Below, one piece after another: positions 27,701 through 37,600 of a DNA stretch of 64,000 bases. The first letter of the stretch is position 1. Every line of letters starts with the position of its first letter. The stretch is from Thioalkalivibrio sp. ALE14 (lineage in GTDB: Bacteria; Pseudomonadota; Gammaproteobacteria; Ectothiorhodospirales; Ectothiorhodospiraceae). The notes below the pieces were generated by a model. That model was not told where the DNA came from. It was given only the letters and a program-made list of their open reading frames with translations, and ran no database searches. The stretch is from positions 296,555 through 360,554 of the forward strand of contig NZ_AQXY01000030.1 of assembly GCF_000376845.1 (NCBI RefSeq). Reading direction: 5' to 3'. The translations under genes and the position numbers were made by a program.

Positions 27701-29689
27701 GAGCTGATTTTTACTGAGGTGCTGGGGCCCGAAGTGCAGGAGGAGGTTGCGCCCAAGGGATTTGACTTGGTGTTTGGTAATCCTCCGTGGTTAAAAGTAG
27801 CCTGGTCAGACTCCTCGTTATTAAATGAATTTGAACCGTTTCTTGGGATCAGAGGAGCAAAATCTGCCACGTATAAACGTGAACGCCCAAAGTTGCTTGG
27901 GCAGTTTGAAAATAGACTGAGGTATCGTAATGAGTTTAGGAAAGGGGAAGGTGGCGGCGCATTCTTAAACAGCAAGATTTTTTACCCGGCTCTTGAAGGC
28001 GTGCAAACGAATCTATATAAAAATTTTATCGAGAAGAGTTGGTCCCTTATTGGTGATAGAGGGGTCTCTGGGCTGTTGCATCCTGAGGGGGTTTACGAAG
28101 AGAAAAGTGGCGGGGAGTTTAGAGCGCGCTGCTATAAAAGGCTAAGAGCTCATTTGCAGTTTCAAAACCTATTGGGTTTATTTTCGGATGTAAAAGCTAA
28201 TCGAAAATTTAGCATAAACTTATACGGTAAAAATATGAGTGTAATTTGCTTTAGAAATATAGCAAATTTATATCATCCTTCGACGCTTGGTCAGATATAT
28301 AATGTAGACTTTGGGGCTGTCCCTGGGTTGAGAGATTCTGAAGGTAAGCCAGAGTTGTCGGGGCACATTCGAAGATCTGTGGTTTTTTCTAAAAATGAGT
28401 TGGAAATTGTTGCGAAATTGGTAGAGGGCGATAGCAGCCATTGGCTTAATACGCGTCTGCTCGCAATCCATGATGTCGATTCAATTAAAGTTCTCGAAAA
28501 AATTGGTGGCGCAAAAAATAGACTGCATGACTTTTCTAAATTTATAAAAGTAACACCGAGCACCTTCTTTCACGAGACACAGGCGCAGGGGAAATATATT
28601 TTTTATGAAAGGGGTATGGCTTATAAGCCAAATAAAGCTGATGATCTTGTCATGGTTATGGGACATCTAGGAATAGGTAATGCCTTTTCAAAGCAGGCAT
28701 TGTCTGGTGATTCTGCTCAAGTTCAATATGAGATGGTAGATGCCGCGCTGCTTGGTAAAGATTATTTCCCTGCTTCAATATATTCTCCGGATGTTGACTT
28801 GATTTCTGAGATTGCGCCTACGTTCCAAAGTGGAAGAAAGTTGACCGATTATTATCGGTATGCAAATCGTACAAGGAGTCAGCCAGATGATACACGGACA
28901 CTGATTTCTGCGATACTTCCTAAGGGTGTAACTCATGTTCATTCAATTCTTTCAGTTTGCTTTTCAGATGAGCGGCAGATGGTTCTTTTTGCCGGATGTA
29001 CCCATTCTATAGTTTTTGATTTTTTTGCGAGATCAGTCGGCAAAGAAAATTGGGGTTATGATGCAGTCGGGAATATGCCAATTATTGAAGGGAAGTTTTC
29101 TGAGCTGATTGTGAATAGATCCCTAAGGCTGAATTGTGTCGCAAAATGCTATGCTGATTTGTGGGTTTCAGTCGCAGGCGAGAAGATAAAAAACGATTCT
29201 TGGACGAAGGGCGCTCTTCGATCTGACAATTTTAGCGATCTAGATTGGAGCAAGCTAAAGACAAATGAGTGGGTTGAGGGTAATGCCTTGGTGAGCGATG
29301 AGTGTCGAAGGCAGGCACTGCTTGAGATCGACGTATTGGTGGCAATTTATTTTGGCATTTCCTTTGAAGAGTTGGTGGGGATTTATTCTGCAAACTTTAG
29401 CACATTCAGAAAGTACGATCAGAAAGACTTGTATGATTGCCGTGGGCAGCTGTGTCCTTCATATCACAGGACGAGCCCGGGAAGGTTTGAATTTAGAGAG
29501 GCCGCAAGTAGTCATCAACCAACTTTTCCAATAACAGTAACTTGGGAAACGGATAGTGGTAATTCAACTGTCACCCGTACCTTTTACCCGCCCTTCAGCC
29601 ATGTCGACCGCATCGAGGACTATCGCACCGCGTATCGCGTCTTCGCCGAGCGGCTGGGGATAGAGATCAACGAAGAGGAGCTCGCCTGA
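24716..29689 (+). CDS. Large adenine-specific DNA methyltransferase (Eco57I/DrmMI-like)
   Basis: Of 1657 residues, the first 620 form an alpha/beta region with a long helical insertion that could include a nuclease or specificity scaffold. The SAM site CEPAMGSAAFLVEA lies near residue 632 and the catalytic motif NPPW near residue 1022, the N6-adenine (Asn-Pro-Pro-Trp) type. The region between is a helical insertion, and the C-terminal 600 residues probably include the target recognition domain. The nucleotide composition becomes AT-rich from about 27,755 to 29,575 while both ends match the neighbours. ATG 24716 is supported by overlap with the previous stop. It resembles DrmMI and BREX PglX in plan; a type II or IIG restriction role cannot be excluded. 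Confidence 0.83.
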   Translation: MALDTAIKNVGDYYAAHYLADKNGFAKDIRDQAKVWKEQGSQSAPRRLAALGDSYFKAKTAALDFSEPDLRSRAGIKELDAWHPALLDALGYRPEPFALELDTEKKQLPALLRLNRHNRPWLVILQAPFCLAGGDSDEEPLEQPVQPSSHFVEGLPTLQESWEKAIAILFKQEDAPRWVMLLAGARVYLFDAQTYAQGRYLWIDLEEAYGRRQAETFQAICALLSVDALAPEGETDEVLHERLREGSLKSTHGVSEKLQGAVRDAIQDIANGWVEARRQRNLGYRQLGEREEPLPDGSREITAEQLRHDALIYVYRLLFCFYAEARGGELGILPINDNVYRLGYSLEALRDLVDANEPGTSTEHGTYIAEHLERLFHLIYEGFDPSRHGLEQEEDTTGPDFGGLPRQESLFGSPGGEQLRFDDAVPRKSGNRQGYTPGKLFEIQPLTATLFDPAVTPLLSRVKLPNRVLHGVIRCLSVGTSHQSRRIGRINYAELGIVQLGSVYEGLLSYKGFFAIEDLIQVHQQVKQGKTIKPMYDDAVDPKQPTWFVPATRLEEFKHGEVVLEHRTEKPRIYRTGEFILHLNGVDRVNSASYYTPEVLTRTLVEEALKERLKDFTPEQADEVLSLNICEPAMGSAAFLVEAIDQLAHRYLELKQQQLGQNIDPSDYEDELRRVRHYIAVHNVYGVDLNPVAVELGALSLWLATIHRLMEHPGSEDTPPAHRPAATPWFGLRLRAGNSLIGARRSVWSKGQLGAGKHYGNNAQVPRQLKPGEARKPGEIYHFLVWDEDMAPAATDALMRQHWPAQCEQIKQWRNQQVKQKFSPEELARLEALSERIDALWADYAAERHQALAHSACTASVWPTPQNDVEALRPGPSLRHQERLKVKLEAESGAFQRLRLLMDSWCSFYFWPLEQAETLPSREAWLAAAEVLLGIGTDDLATRAMLDSQLGEDIDLEALFKASQARLPDAAHLSDLVPWFGVGRATAAEQHYHHWELIFTEVLGPEVQEEVAPKGFDLVFGNPPWLKVAWSDSSLLNEFEPFLGIRGAKSATYKRERPKLLGQFENRLRYRNEFRKGEGGGAFLNSKIFYPALEGVQTNLYKNFIEKSWSLIGDRGVSGLLHPEGVYEEKSGGEFRARCYKRLRAHLQFQNLLGLFSDVKANRKFSINLYGKNMSVICFRNIANLYHPSTLGQIYNVDFGAVPGLRDSEGKPELSGHIRRSVVFSKNELEIVAKLVEGDSSHWLNTRLLAIHDVDSIKVLEKIGGAKNRLHDFSKFIKVTPSTFFHETQAQGKYIFYERGMAYKPNKADDLVMVMGHLGIGNAFSKQALSGDSAQVQYEMVDAALLGKDYFPASIYSPDVDLISEIAPTFQSGRKLTDYYRYANRTRSQPDDTRTLISAILPKGVTHVHSILSVCFSDERQMVLFAGCTHSIVFDFFARSVGKENWGYDAVGNMPIIEGKFSELIVNRSLRLNCVAKCYADLWVSVAGEKIKNDSWTKGALRSDNFSDLDWSKLKTNEWVEGNALVSDECRRQALLEIDVLVAIYFGISFEELVGIYSANFSTFRKYDQKDLYDCRGQLCPSYHRTSPGRFEFREAASSHQPTFPITVTWETDSGNSTVTRTFYPPFSHVDRIEDYRTAYRVFAERLGIEINEEELA
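27755..29575 (+). other. AT-rich block inside the methyltransferase gene
   Basis: Within about 1.8 kb the sequence is much richer in A/T (some 60-base lines are about 30% GC) than the rest of the gene and of the window. It starts just before the NPPW motif and stops about 115 bases before the stop codon, with sharp edges and no frame disruption. This matches replacement of the target-recognition half by another allele. Confidence 0.8.
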
Positions 29690-29690
29690 C

Positions 29691-31589
29691 ATGGATGCCA
29701 AGGCACGCGATCTGAACCAGATCTTCGACTCGACCATTTCCTTCCAGATCGCCCTGTTCCAGCGGCCGTACGTCTGGAAGAAAGAGCATAACTGGGCGCC
29801 GCTCTGGGAGGATATCCAAGGCCTGATGGATCACCGGCTGCGCACCCAGAAGCCGCGAACCCACTTCCTGGGTGCGGTGGTGCTGGAGCAGATGCGCAAT
29901 GTGGCGGGTTCAATCGAGACTCACCAGGTGATCGATGGCCAGCAGCGTTTCACCAACCTGCAGATCTTCATGATCGCCGCACGTGATATCTGCCACCGGC
30001 TCGATAGCGGCAAGTACTACGAACGCTTTGCCGACCTGGTGGGCAACAAGGCCAGCAAGGTCGATTTCGACCACGAGCGCTACAAGGTGTGGCCGACCAC
30101 CAGCGACCGTGAGGCCTTCAAGCTGGTGCACAGCGTGGGTGGCCTGGAGGCTTTGGAGCAGCATCTCCAGGAACAGCCCAAGCTGCATGAACAGAATCAG
30201 CAGGTCATCGATGGTTACCGCTACTTCTACCGGCAGCTGGCCCTCTGGTTGCACGGTGAGCTGGATGAGGAGCCTGGTGAAGCAGCGCCGGACCTGGATG
30301 AACGGCTCGATGCCCTGTGGCAGGTAGTCAGCAACGCGCTGCAGGTGGTGGTGATCAACCTGAGCGATGACGATGAGTCACAGGTGATCTTCGAGACCTT
30401 GAATGCCAGGGGCACTCAGCTGTTGCCCGCGGACCTGATCAAGAACTACCTGTTTCGCCGGGCGCAGTCCGAAGGGCAGGATATCGAGACGCTCTACGAG
30501 CAGCACTGGAAGGCCTTCGATGCCAAGTTCTGGCGCAAGGAGGTCAAGCAGGGGCGTACCAAGCGCCCGCGCATCGACCTGTTCCTGCAGCACTACCTGG
30601 CGCTGATGCTCAGGGAAGACGTGCGCAGCGCCCACCTCTTCGAGGCCTTCAAGGAGTATGTCGTCGCCCTGGAGGAGGGCGAGAAGGGCTCTGAGCTGAC
30701 GGCTCAGCCCAACAGCATCGAATCCCATCTGCAGTCACTGTCTCGGTATGCCCGCGCCTTTCGAAAATTCGCGGAGCCGGAGGCTGGCTCTCGCCTTGCC
30801 GTCTTCCTGGATCGCCTGCAGGCGGTGGATACGGCAACCGTCTATCCGCTGTTGCTGCTGGCCAGTGACCAGCTGCTGCCTGGCAATCAGGCAGAGTTCA
30901 ACCGGGTGCTGGTGGTGCTGGAGTCGTTCCTGGTGCGGCGCATGATCTGCTGCATGACGTCCAAGAACTATAACCGACTGTTTATCGATGTCATCAAGGC
31001 GCTGGATAAGCGGGGCAAGATCACGGCCCAGATTCTGCAAGAAGTGCTCCATGCCTACGAGGGTGACAGCATGCGCTTCCCCACCGATGACGAGCTGCAC
31101 TGGAGCGTCCTGAACACACCGATTTACGACCGGCTGGCACAGTACAAGATCCGCGCCGTACTGGGAGCGATTGACCTCGCCCAGGAGGACCGCAAGAGCG
31201 AGGTGCTGCCCCTGCCAGATAACCTCACCATCGAGCACATCATGCCGGTCAAGTGGCAGGCAAGCTGGCCGATGCCCGAGGAGATGGCGGCTGACCCGGA
31301 GAAGCGCCTGGCCTTCAACCAGGAGCGAAACCGCCGGCTGCATACGCTCGGCAACCTGACATTGATCACCGGCAGCCTCAACCCTTCGCTTTCTAATGCC
31401 TCCTGGGACCAGAAGCGCCCGGAGCTGTGCAAGTACAGCAAGCTGAACCTCAATCGCTACTTTCATCCGGCCAAGGATGCCGAGACGGACCCCCTGCGGG
31501 TATGGGACGAGGCCGCCATCAAGCGTAGAGGGCAGAGCCTCTTTGAGACGGCGGCATCGGTCTGGCCCTACCAGGTCGCTGGCGGCTGA
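29691..31589 (+). CDS. DUF262-DUF1524 protein (GmrSD-like modification-dependent nuclease)
   Basis: A 632-aa protein with the DUF262 N-terminus (FQRPYVWKKEHNWAPLWEDI near residue 24, VIDGQQRFTNLQIF near 80) expected to hydrolyse nucleotides, and a C-terminal DUF1524 His-Me finger nuclease (TIEHIMPVKW near residue 513, HTLGNLTLITGSLN near 553). GmrSD, SspE and BrxU enzymes have this plan and cut DNA with or without particular base modifications. It starts 1 base after the methyltransferase stop. Fused GmrS-GmrD organisation suggests a type IV-like role next to a methylating partner. Confidence 0.85.
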   Translation: MDAKARDLNQIFDSTISFQIALFQRPYVWKKEHNWAPLWEDIQGLMDHRLRTQKPRTHFLGAVVLEQMRNVAGSIETHQVIDGQQRFTNLQIFMIAARDICHRLDSGKYYERFADLVGNKASKVDFDHERYKVWPTTSDREAFKLVHSVGGLEALEQHLQEQPKLHEQNQQVIDGYRYFYRQLALWLHGELDEEPGEAAPDLDERLDALWQVVSNALQVVVINLSDDDESQVIFETLNARGTQLLPADLIKNYLFRRAQSEGQDIETLYEQHWKAFDAKFWRKEVKQGRTKRPRIDLFLQHYLALMLREDVRSAHLFEAFKEYVVALEEGEKGSELTAQPNSIESHLQSLSRYARAFRKFAEPEAGSRLAVFLDRLQAVDTATVYPLLLLASDQLLPGNQAEFNRVLVVLESFLVRRMICCMTSKNYNRLFIDVIKALDKRGKITAQILQEVLHAYEGDSMRFPTDDELHWSVLNTPIYDRLAQYKIRAVLGAIDLAQEDRKSEVLPLPDNLTIEHIMPVKWQASWPMPEEMAADPEKRLAFNQERNRRLHTLGNLTLITGSLNPSLSNASWDQKRPELCKYSKLNLNRYFHPAKDAETDPLRVWDEAAIKRRGQSLFETAASVWPYQVAGG

Positions 31590-31625
31590 GTTTTCCGATA
31601 TCACAAGGACGTATGAGGAGGTGAA

Positions 31626-34600
31626 ATGCTGCCAGCGACGCTAGCCCAGGAAGTCCGCAAGCAGGTTCTGCACTATCTGCAGGCCACCTTCCGCCTGCGC
31701 GACCGTTCCACCGAGAAGGCCCTGGAGGCCTTCTTCAACGACCCGGAGAACGGGCTGTTCAAGGGGCCCTGGGTGCAGGTCCGCCGGCCTTTCCGGTTGG
31801 ATTCGGGGGATATCTCGGGCCTGTTCGATATCGAGATTCCCTACGTGCCGTTCCGCCACCAGGCGACCAGCTGGCGCCGCCTGACCACCCGCGGTGGCAA
31901 CCAGCCGCTGCATACGCTGGTCACCACCGGCACCGGTTCGGGCAAGACGGAGTGTTTTCTCTACCCGGTGCTGGATCACTGCCTGCGGATGCACCAGGCG
32001 GGCAAGCGCGATGGCATCAAGGCGATCATCCTCTATCCCATGAATGCCCTGGCCGCGGACCAGGCCGGGCGCTTCGCCGAGGAGATACTCAAGTCGCCCC
32101 TGCTCAGCGACATGGTAGCCGGCAAGCCCAGGGCCCGGGTGCGGGTGGGGCTCTACACCGGGCGCATGTCGTCAGCATCCAGCAAGGAGGAGGGCGCCGA
32201 GCCGGGTACCTATGCCGAGCTGACAAGAGAGCCCGCCCAGGATGGCGGCGGTGAGTGGACCTACAAGGCGATCACCAACCGCGAGGCGATGCAGGCCGAT
32301 CCGCCGGATATCCTGCTCACCAACTACAAGATGCTCGACTACCTGCTGCTGCGGCCCAAGGATGTCAGCATCTGGCAGCACAATCAGGCTGACCCCAGTC
32401 TGCTTCGCTACTTAGTTCTTGATGAGCTGCATACCTACGACGGTGCCCAGGGTGCCGATGTCGCCTGCCTCATTAGGCGCTTGAAAGAGCGCTTTTCGAT
32501 TCCGCGCGGCCAGCTGTGCATGGTGGGAACCAGTGCCACCGTTGCGGGGGGAGATGACGAGAGCAACCTTGGGCCGCTTCACAAGCTCTGCCAATTCGCC
32601 AGCACGTTGTTCGAGGAGAGCATTACCGACGAAGCGGTGATTCAGGAGGATCGTTACCGCGTCGATGAGGTGGTGCGCGTGCCGGAGCTGGAGGTCGATG
32701 TGCTGCCCTCAGCAGGCGAATGCGAGCCGCAGCATCGCGAGGATTCTGTTCGCTATGCCTACCGCATGGCATCTCTGTTCGGCGGCCCGAGCTACCCGGT
32801 CGAGGCCGATGACCCCCGCTGGCCGAATTGGACACCACATTACTCCGCACTCCGGGAGACCCTTGCTGAGTTGGATGATCACACGCGCTGGGGGGTGGCC
32901 TTGGGCGAATGGATTCGCAGGCATCCTCTCTTCCAGCGCCTTCTAGTAGCAACCGAGGACGCGCCGGCACATTGGCTTGAGCTACTGCGGGATCTGGCGC
33001 GCGAGGACTATTCCTTCCGTTCGGTAGGCGACTTGGCTCAGCGCGGCGAAGTTCTGATGGGCTTCATGGCGTTGGTGGCCCAGGCCCGGGAGCTGCGCAG
33101 CGGTAAAGCGTTTCCCCTGGTGCCTACTCAGGTTCAGCTGTGGCTGCGAGAACTCAGGCGGATCGGCGCTCTCGTTCATGAAGAGCCGGCCTTTGCGTGG
33201 CTCGATAATCCGGTACCAGAAGGGCGCCACCAGCTGCCGGTGGTGCACTGTACCGAGTGTGGCGAGCTGGCTTGGGTCGGATTGCGTGATTTGGATGCGG
33301 ACGCCTCTATCGAACAACACGGTGTCCGTGGCTTGCAGCTCGCCGATGAAGTGCTCCCGATCTATGACGCGTGGGGTTTCGAGGGACACCCCAGGTCCAC
33401 CCTGGTGATCCTGAGCCCGTGGCGTGAGGGAGATGATCCGATCCATTCCGGTGGTCAGCAAGAGTTGGAGGGACTCCGCTGGCACCTGTCGCCAAGCTCG
33501 TTGGTATTGCGTGAGGGTCCTGGCCCATGTCCGCTCACCGGGGAGCGCACCTTTCCCGTCAAGGTCGTCCATGAGCATGACCATCGAGACAACGGGCAGC
33601 GGATTGGAGTACGCCGCTGCCCGCACTGCCGGACCCTAGATAGCCTGATGTTCATCGGTAGCCGGGCGGCCACCATCGCCAGCGTTGCCATCGATGAGGT
33701 GTTCGGCTCTGTACTCAATAGCGATCCCAAGCTCTTGGCCTTCACCGATAGCGTGCAGGACGCCAGCCACCGCGCAGGGTTTTTCTCGGCACGTACGTAT
33801 CACTTCACCCTGCGGACCGCTCTCCAGCACCTGATCGATGATGTTGGCGAAGAGGGCCTTCCCCTGGCGGACGTGGGTGAGCGCCTGTTGGCGTTCTGGG
33901 CCGAGCCCGAAACGGGGCGACCGGGAAATATGAAGGAGGCGATGGCGACACTGATTCCGCCGGATCTTCGTGAGTACTCGGACTATCTCGATTACCGCAA
34001 CAGCGGTGCCCGGATGCCACCAACCGGACTCTTCGCGGAGGTTGCGCAGCGGTTGACCTGGGAGGCCACTAGCGAGTTCAGCCTGATGCTGACCCATGGC
34101 CGCACCATGGAGCGCCATGCGAGCGCGGCCCTCGGATGGGAGTCGCACTGTATTGACGCGACGCTGACGGCCCTTCGCCAGCGGTTTCCCCGCATTGCCC
34201 CCAGACTTGAGGATCTGACCGACGAAGCGCTGAGGCTCTGGGTGCTGGGGATGCTGCACCGTCAGCGTGAGCGTGGTGGTTTACACCATCCCTACCTAAT
34301 GTCGTTTGCTCGCCAGAATTACTGGGGGAAGTATCCCTTCGGAAAGGTGGTCAAAGGTCGTGAGACGTTCCCGCCCCAAGGGCGTTATCAACCGCGGCTG
34401 TGGACGACACATCCCGACAAGCGTCACGACCACATTTTGGCGCCGCCCCGGGATGGCCAGATGCCACCCTGGCAGCTGGTCTGGGCGCGGCGGGTACTGG
34501 GCCTGCCAGGGGTGGATGACGCCACGCTGGTCGACTTGCTGGCCGCTTTTCTGGAGGCTGGGGAAACTGCCGGATTACTCCGTAAACTTCACCAAGACGG

Positions 34601-37600
34601 CGAGAAAGCGTGGTACGGGATCAGTGACGTAGCGGCACGGCTCTACCCTGAAGGGGAGAAGCTGCTTTGCAACAGCAGCGGGTATTACCTCTACAGGCCA
34701 CCGCAGGAAGCAGCGCTTTGGCGCGACGCGCCGAGTCTCTCCTACCAGGATGATGCCGGGCGGTATGACTGGGCTGCATTCAGCAAACGAGAGAACTACT
34801 ATCGCACGCGTTATCGGAAAGGGGCTCTGCGTCGCGTATTCGCTCATGAACACACGGGGTTGCTCGATACTCCGGAGCGTGAAGGGTTAGAGGCCAGTTT
34901 CAACGATGGTGCTCACGCCGATGATCCTAATGTCCTGACCGCTACTTCTACTTTGGAAATGGGCATCGACATCGGAGATCTCTCGACCACCATGCTCTGC
35001 TCGATACCGCCTAGTGCAGCGAGCTATCTCCAACGCATCGGGCGAGCAGGACGCAAGACGGGTACCGCTTTGATCCTTAGCGTGATCAACCAACGCCCTC
35101 ATGACCTGTTCTTCTATGCCCGCCCGGAGGCGCTGCTTGCTGGAGAGATCGAGCCGCCAGGGTGCTGGTTGGACGCCAGCGCGGTGTTAGTACGCCAGTA
35201 CCTGGCATTTTGCTTCGATCAGGCGGTGCGTGAAGGTGTGTTGGCTGACCTTCCTGGGACAGGCAAGCAGCTGGTGGACGAGGTCATCCAGAACCGGGCC
35301 GGCCACATCCCGGGGTTGCTTGCGTGGGTGCTGGAGCACGAGGCGGCGCTACAGCAGCGTTTCATAGCCCGCTTCGCCCTAGATGCTATGGATGATACCC
35401 GCGAGCGCTTTCTCGGCGAGTCGCGAACTGAACGGTTGCGTGAGGCCATCGAGCGAGCGGCAAGTGAATTCCAGCTGCAGCGCCAGCTGCTGGACAATGC
35501 GCGCAAGCGCCTGAGAGACCAGAAGAGCAAGCTGGAGCCTGCGACCGAAGCGATCGATCATGCTGAGATCGAGCGGGAGGAGCGCATCTTGCGGGCTCGC
35601 CAGCGGAAGCTCAATGAAGTCAGCGCGCTAGAGGTGCTCACCGAGCACGGCCTCCTTCCCAACTACGCCTTCCCCGAGCGTGGCGTTCGTTTTTCCGGGG
35701 CCATCTACCATCGTCGCTCCAAGGGCGAGGACGGTGAGGTCATCGAGACCCGGCCACCTATCGAACTGGTGCGCTCGGGGCCGCAGGCTATCCGTGAACT
35801 GGCGCCCGGCAATCAGTTCTATACCCATAGCCACCGTTTCGCCATCCAGCAGATTGAGCTGGGCTCGCGTAATCAGCCGCTTATGGCCGAGTGGGCCATC
35901 TGTGGTCAGTGCGGCCATATGCGCCATGCGGCCGAAGTGCAGCGGCCTGAGGCGGTACCCGCCTGTCCCCAGTGTGGCCATGATGGGCCCGAGAGCCAGA
36001 CCGACCTAGGGCAGCAGAGGAATTTTCTCCAGTTTGCTCGCTCTCAGGCGGTTTCCTATATGGAGTACTACGACAGCCTGTCTGCCGACAAGGGCGAAGA
36101 ACGCGAGAACGAGCGCTATCAGCTGGTGACCTCCTTCGACCAGACAGTGGAGCAGGCCAGCGGTGCGGTAGGTAATGACACCGAGCCATTTGGTATCGAG
36201 TATCGTTCGGCCATGGTGATGCGCCAGGTCAATGCCGGCTACCAGGGGCAATATCGCGATCTGGCTTTCGGCCAGGAGAAGGTCTCATCGGAGGGCTTTC
36301 TAATCTGTGCTGATTGCGGCATGGCCGCTGACCCGGGGCAAGGCTCCAGCGAAGTACGCCATCGCCGGAGTTGTTCTGGCCACCGAGAGAGTCAGCGCCG
36401 TCACCGGGAAGGTCGTAAGGATGACGCTTACCGTTGGGAGCATGTTTATCTCTATCGCGAGCTACGTTCCGAGGCGGTGCGGTTACTGCTCCCCGATGTG
36501 GAGCCAGAGGACGTCGCCACCCTAGAAGCCGCCATCTACTTGGGCATGCGTCTGCGTTTCCAGGGCGACCCCGGACACCTGTTGGTTCAACAGCAACTGA
36601 TTCCCAACCTGAAATTAGGGGTGACGCAACACTATCTGGTACTGATGGATGCGGTGCCGGGCGGTACTGGATTTCTGAAAGCCCTGTTCCAAGAGGTTGA
36701 TGAAGAGGGCCGTGCGGGTGAGGGCATGGTGGATGTGTTACGTCGGGCACTCGCCGCGCTGGAGCACTGCCCCTGTCGTGAGCTGCATCAGACGGACGAC
36801 GACACCGATGGCTGTTACCGCTGTTTGCGTACCTACCACCTCCAGTATCGGGCCGACCAGATCAGCCGAGAGCAGGGTATTCGTCTGCTGAGGCGATTAA
36901 TCGCTGCGGGAGAGACTCGCGAATCCAAGAAGGAATTGGATGAGATCAAACCTCGGGCCATGTTTGGCAGCGTGCTAGAGAAGCGTTTCGTCAATCATTT
37001 GCGCGATTGGGTGGTGGAGCGTGGCAGGGAAGATGACTGGCGGGACGTGCTGATTGGTGGCACGAGAGGCTTCGAATTCACTCTGGGGGATGGTCGTATT
37101 TGGTCTTTGCAGCTCCAGCCGCTGTTGGGTGCTGCTCAGGGGGTATCCATTGCCTGTCAGCCCGACTTCCTTCTTCGAGCTGACGACGATGTATGTCGAC
37201 CAATTGCCATTTTTCTGGACGGGTTCGAATTCCATGTAAAGCCGCATGAGGCCGAGTCGCGTCTTGCCGACGACTTTCTCAAACGGCGAGCCATTCTTGA
37301 TAGCCAGCGTTACTGGGTCTGGTCATTGAGCTGGGATGACCTGGATCAGTCGGCGGGCGACCGTTTTCGCTTTCTCTCTAGCTGGATGACGGATGACGTG
37401 CTGGTCAAGTGGCGCAACAAGATGGGGGCTTCCTTTCCTCAGGTGAGTACGGTGGCTGGTGATGCTTTCACTCAATTCAAGGGGTTCCTCGTTTCGCCTC
37501 ATGCCGAGGGGTGGCAGCGTTTCGGCCAAGTGGTAGGGGGCTTTGCGCTAATGCGCCTGGCCAGCAGCGGTATTGGACAGGAGGCCAGTCAGTTCAACGG

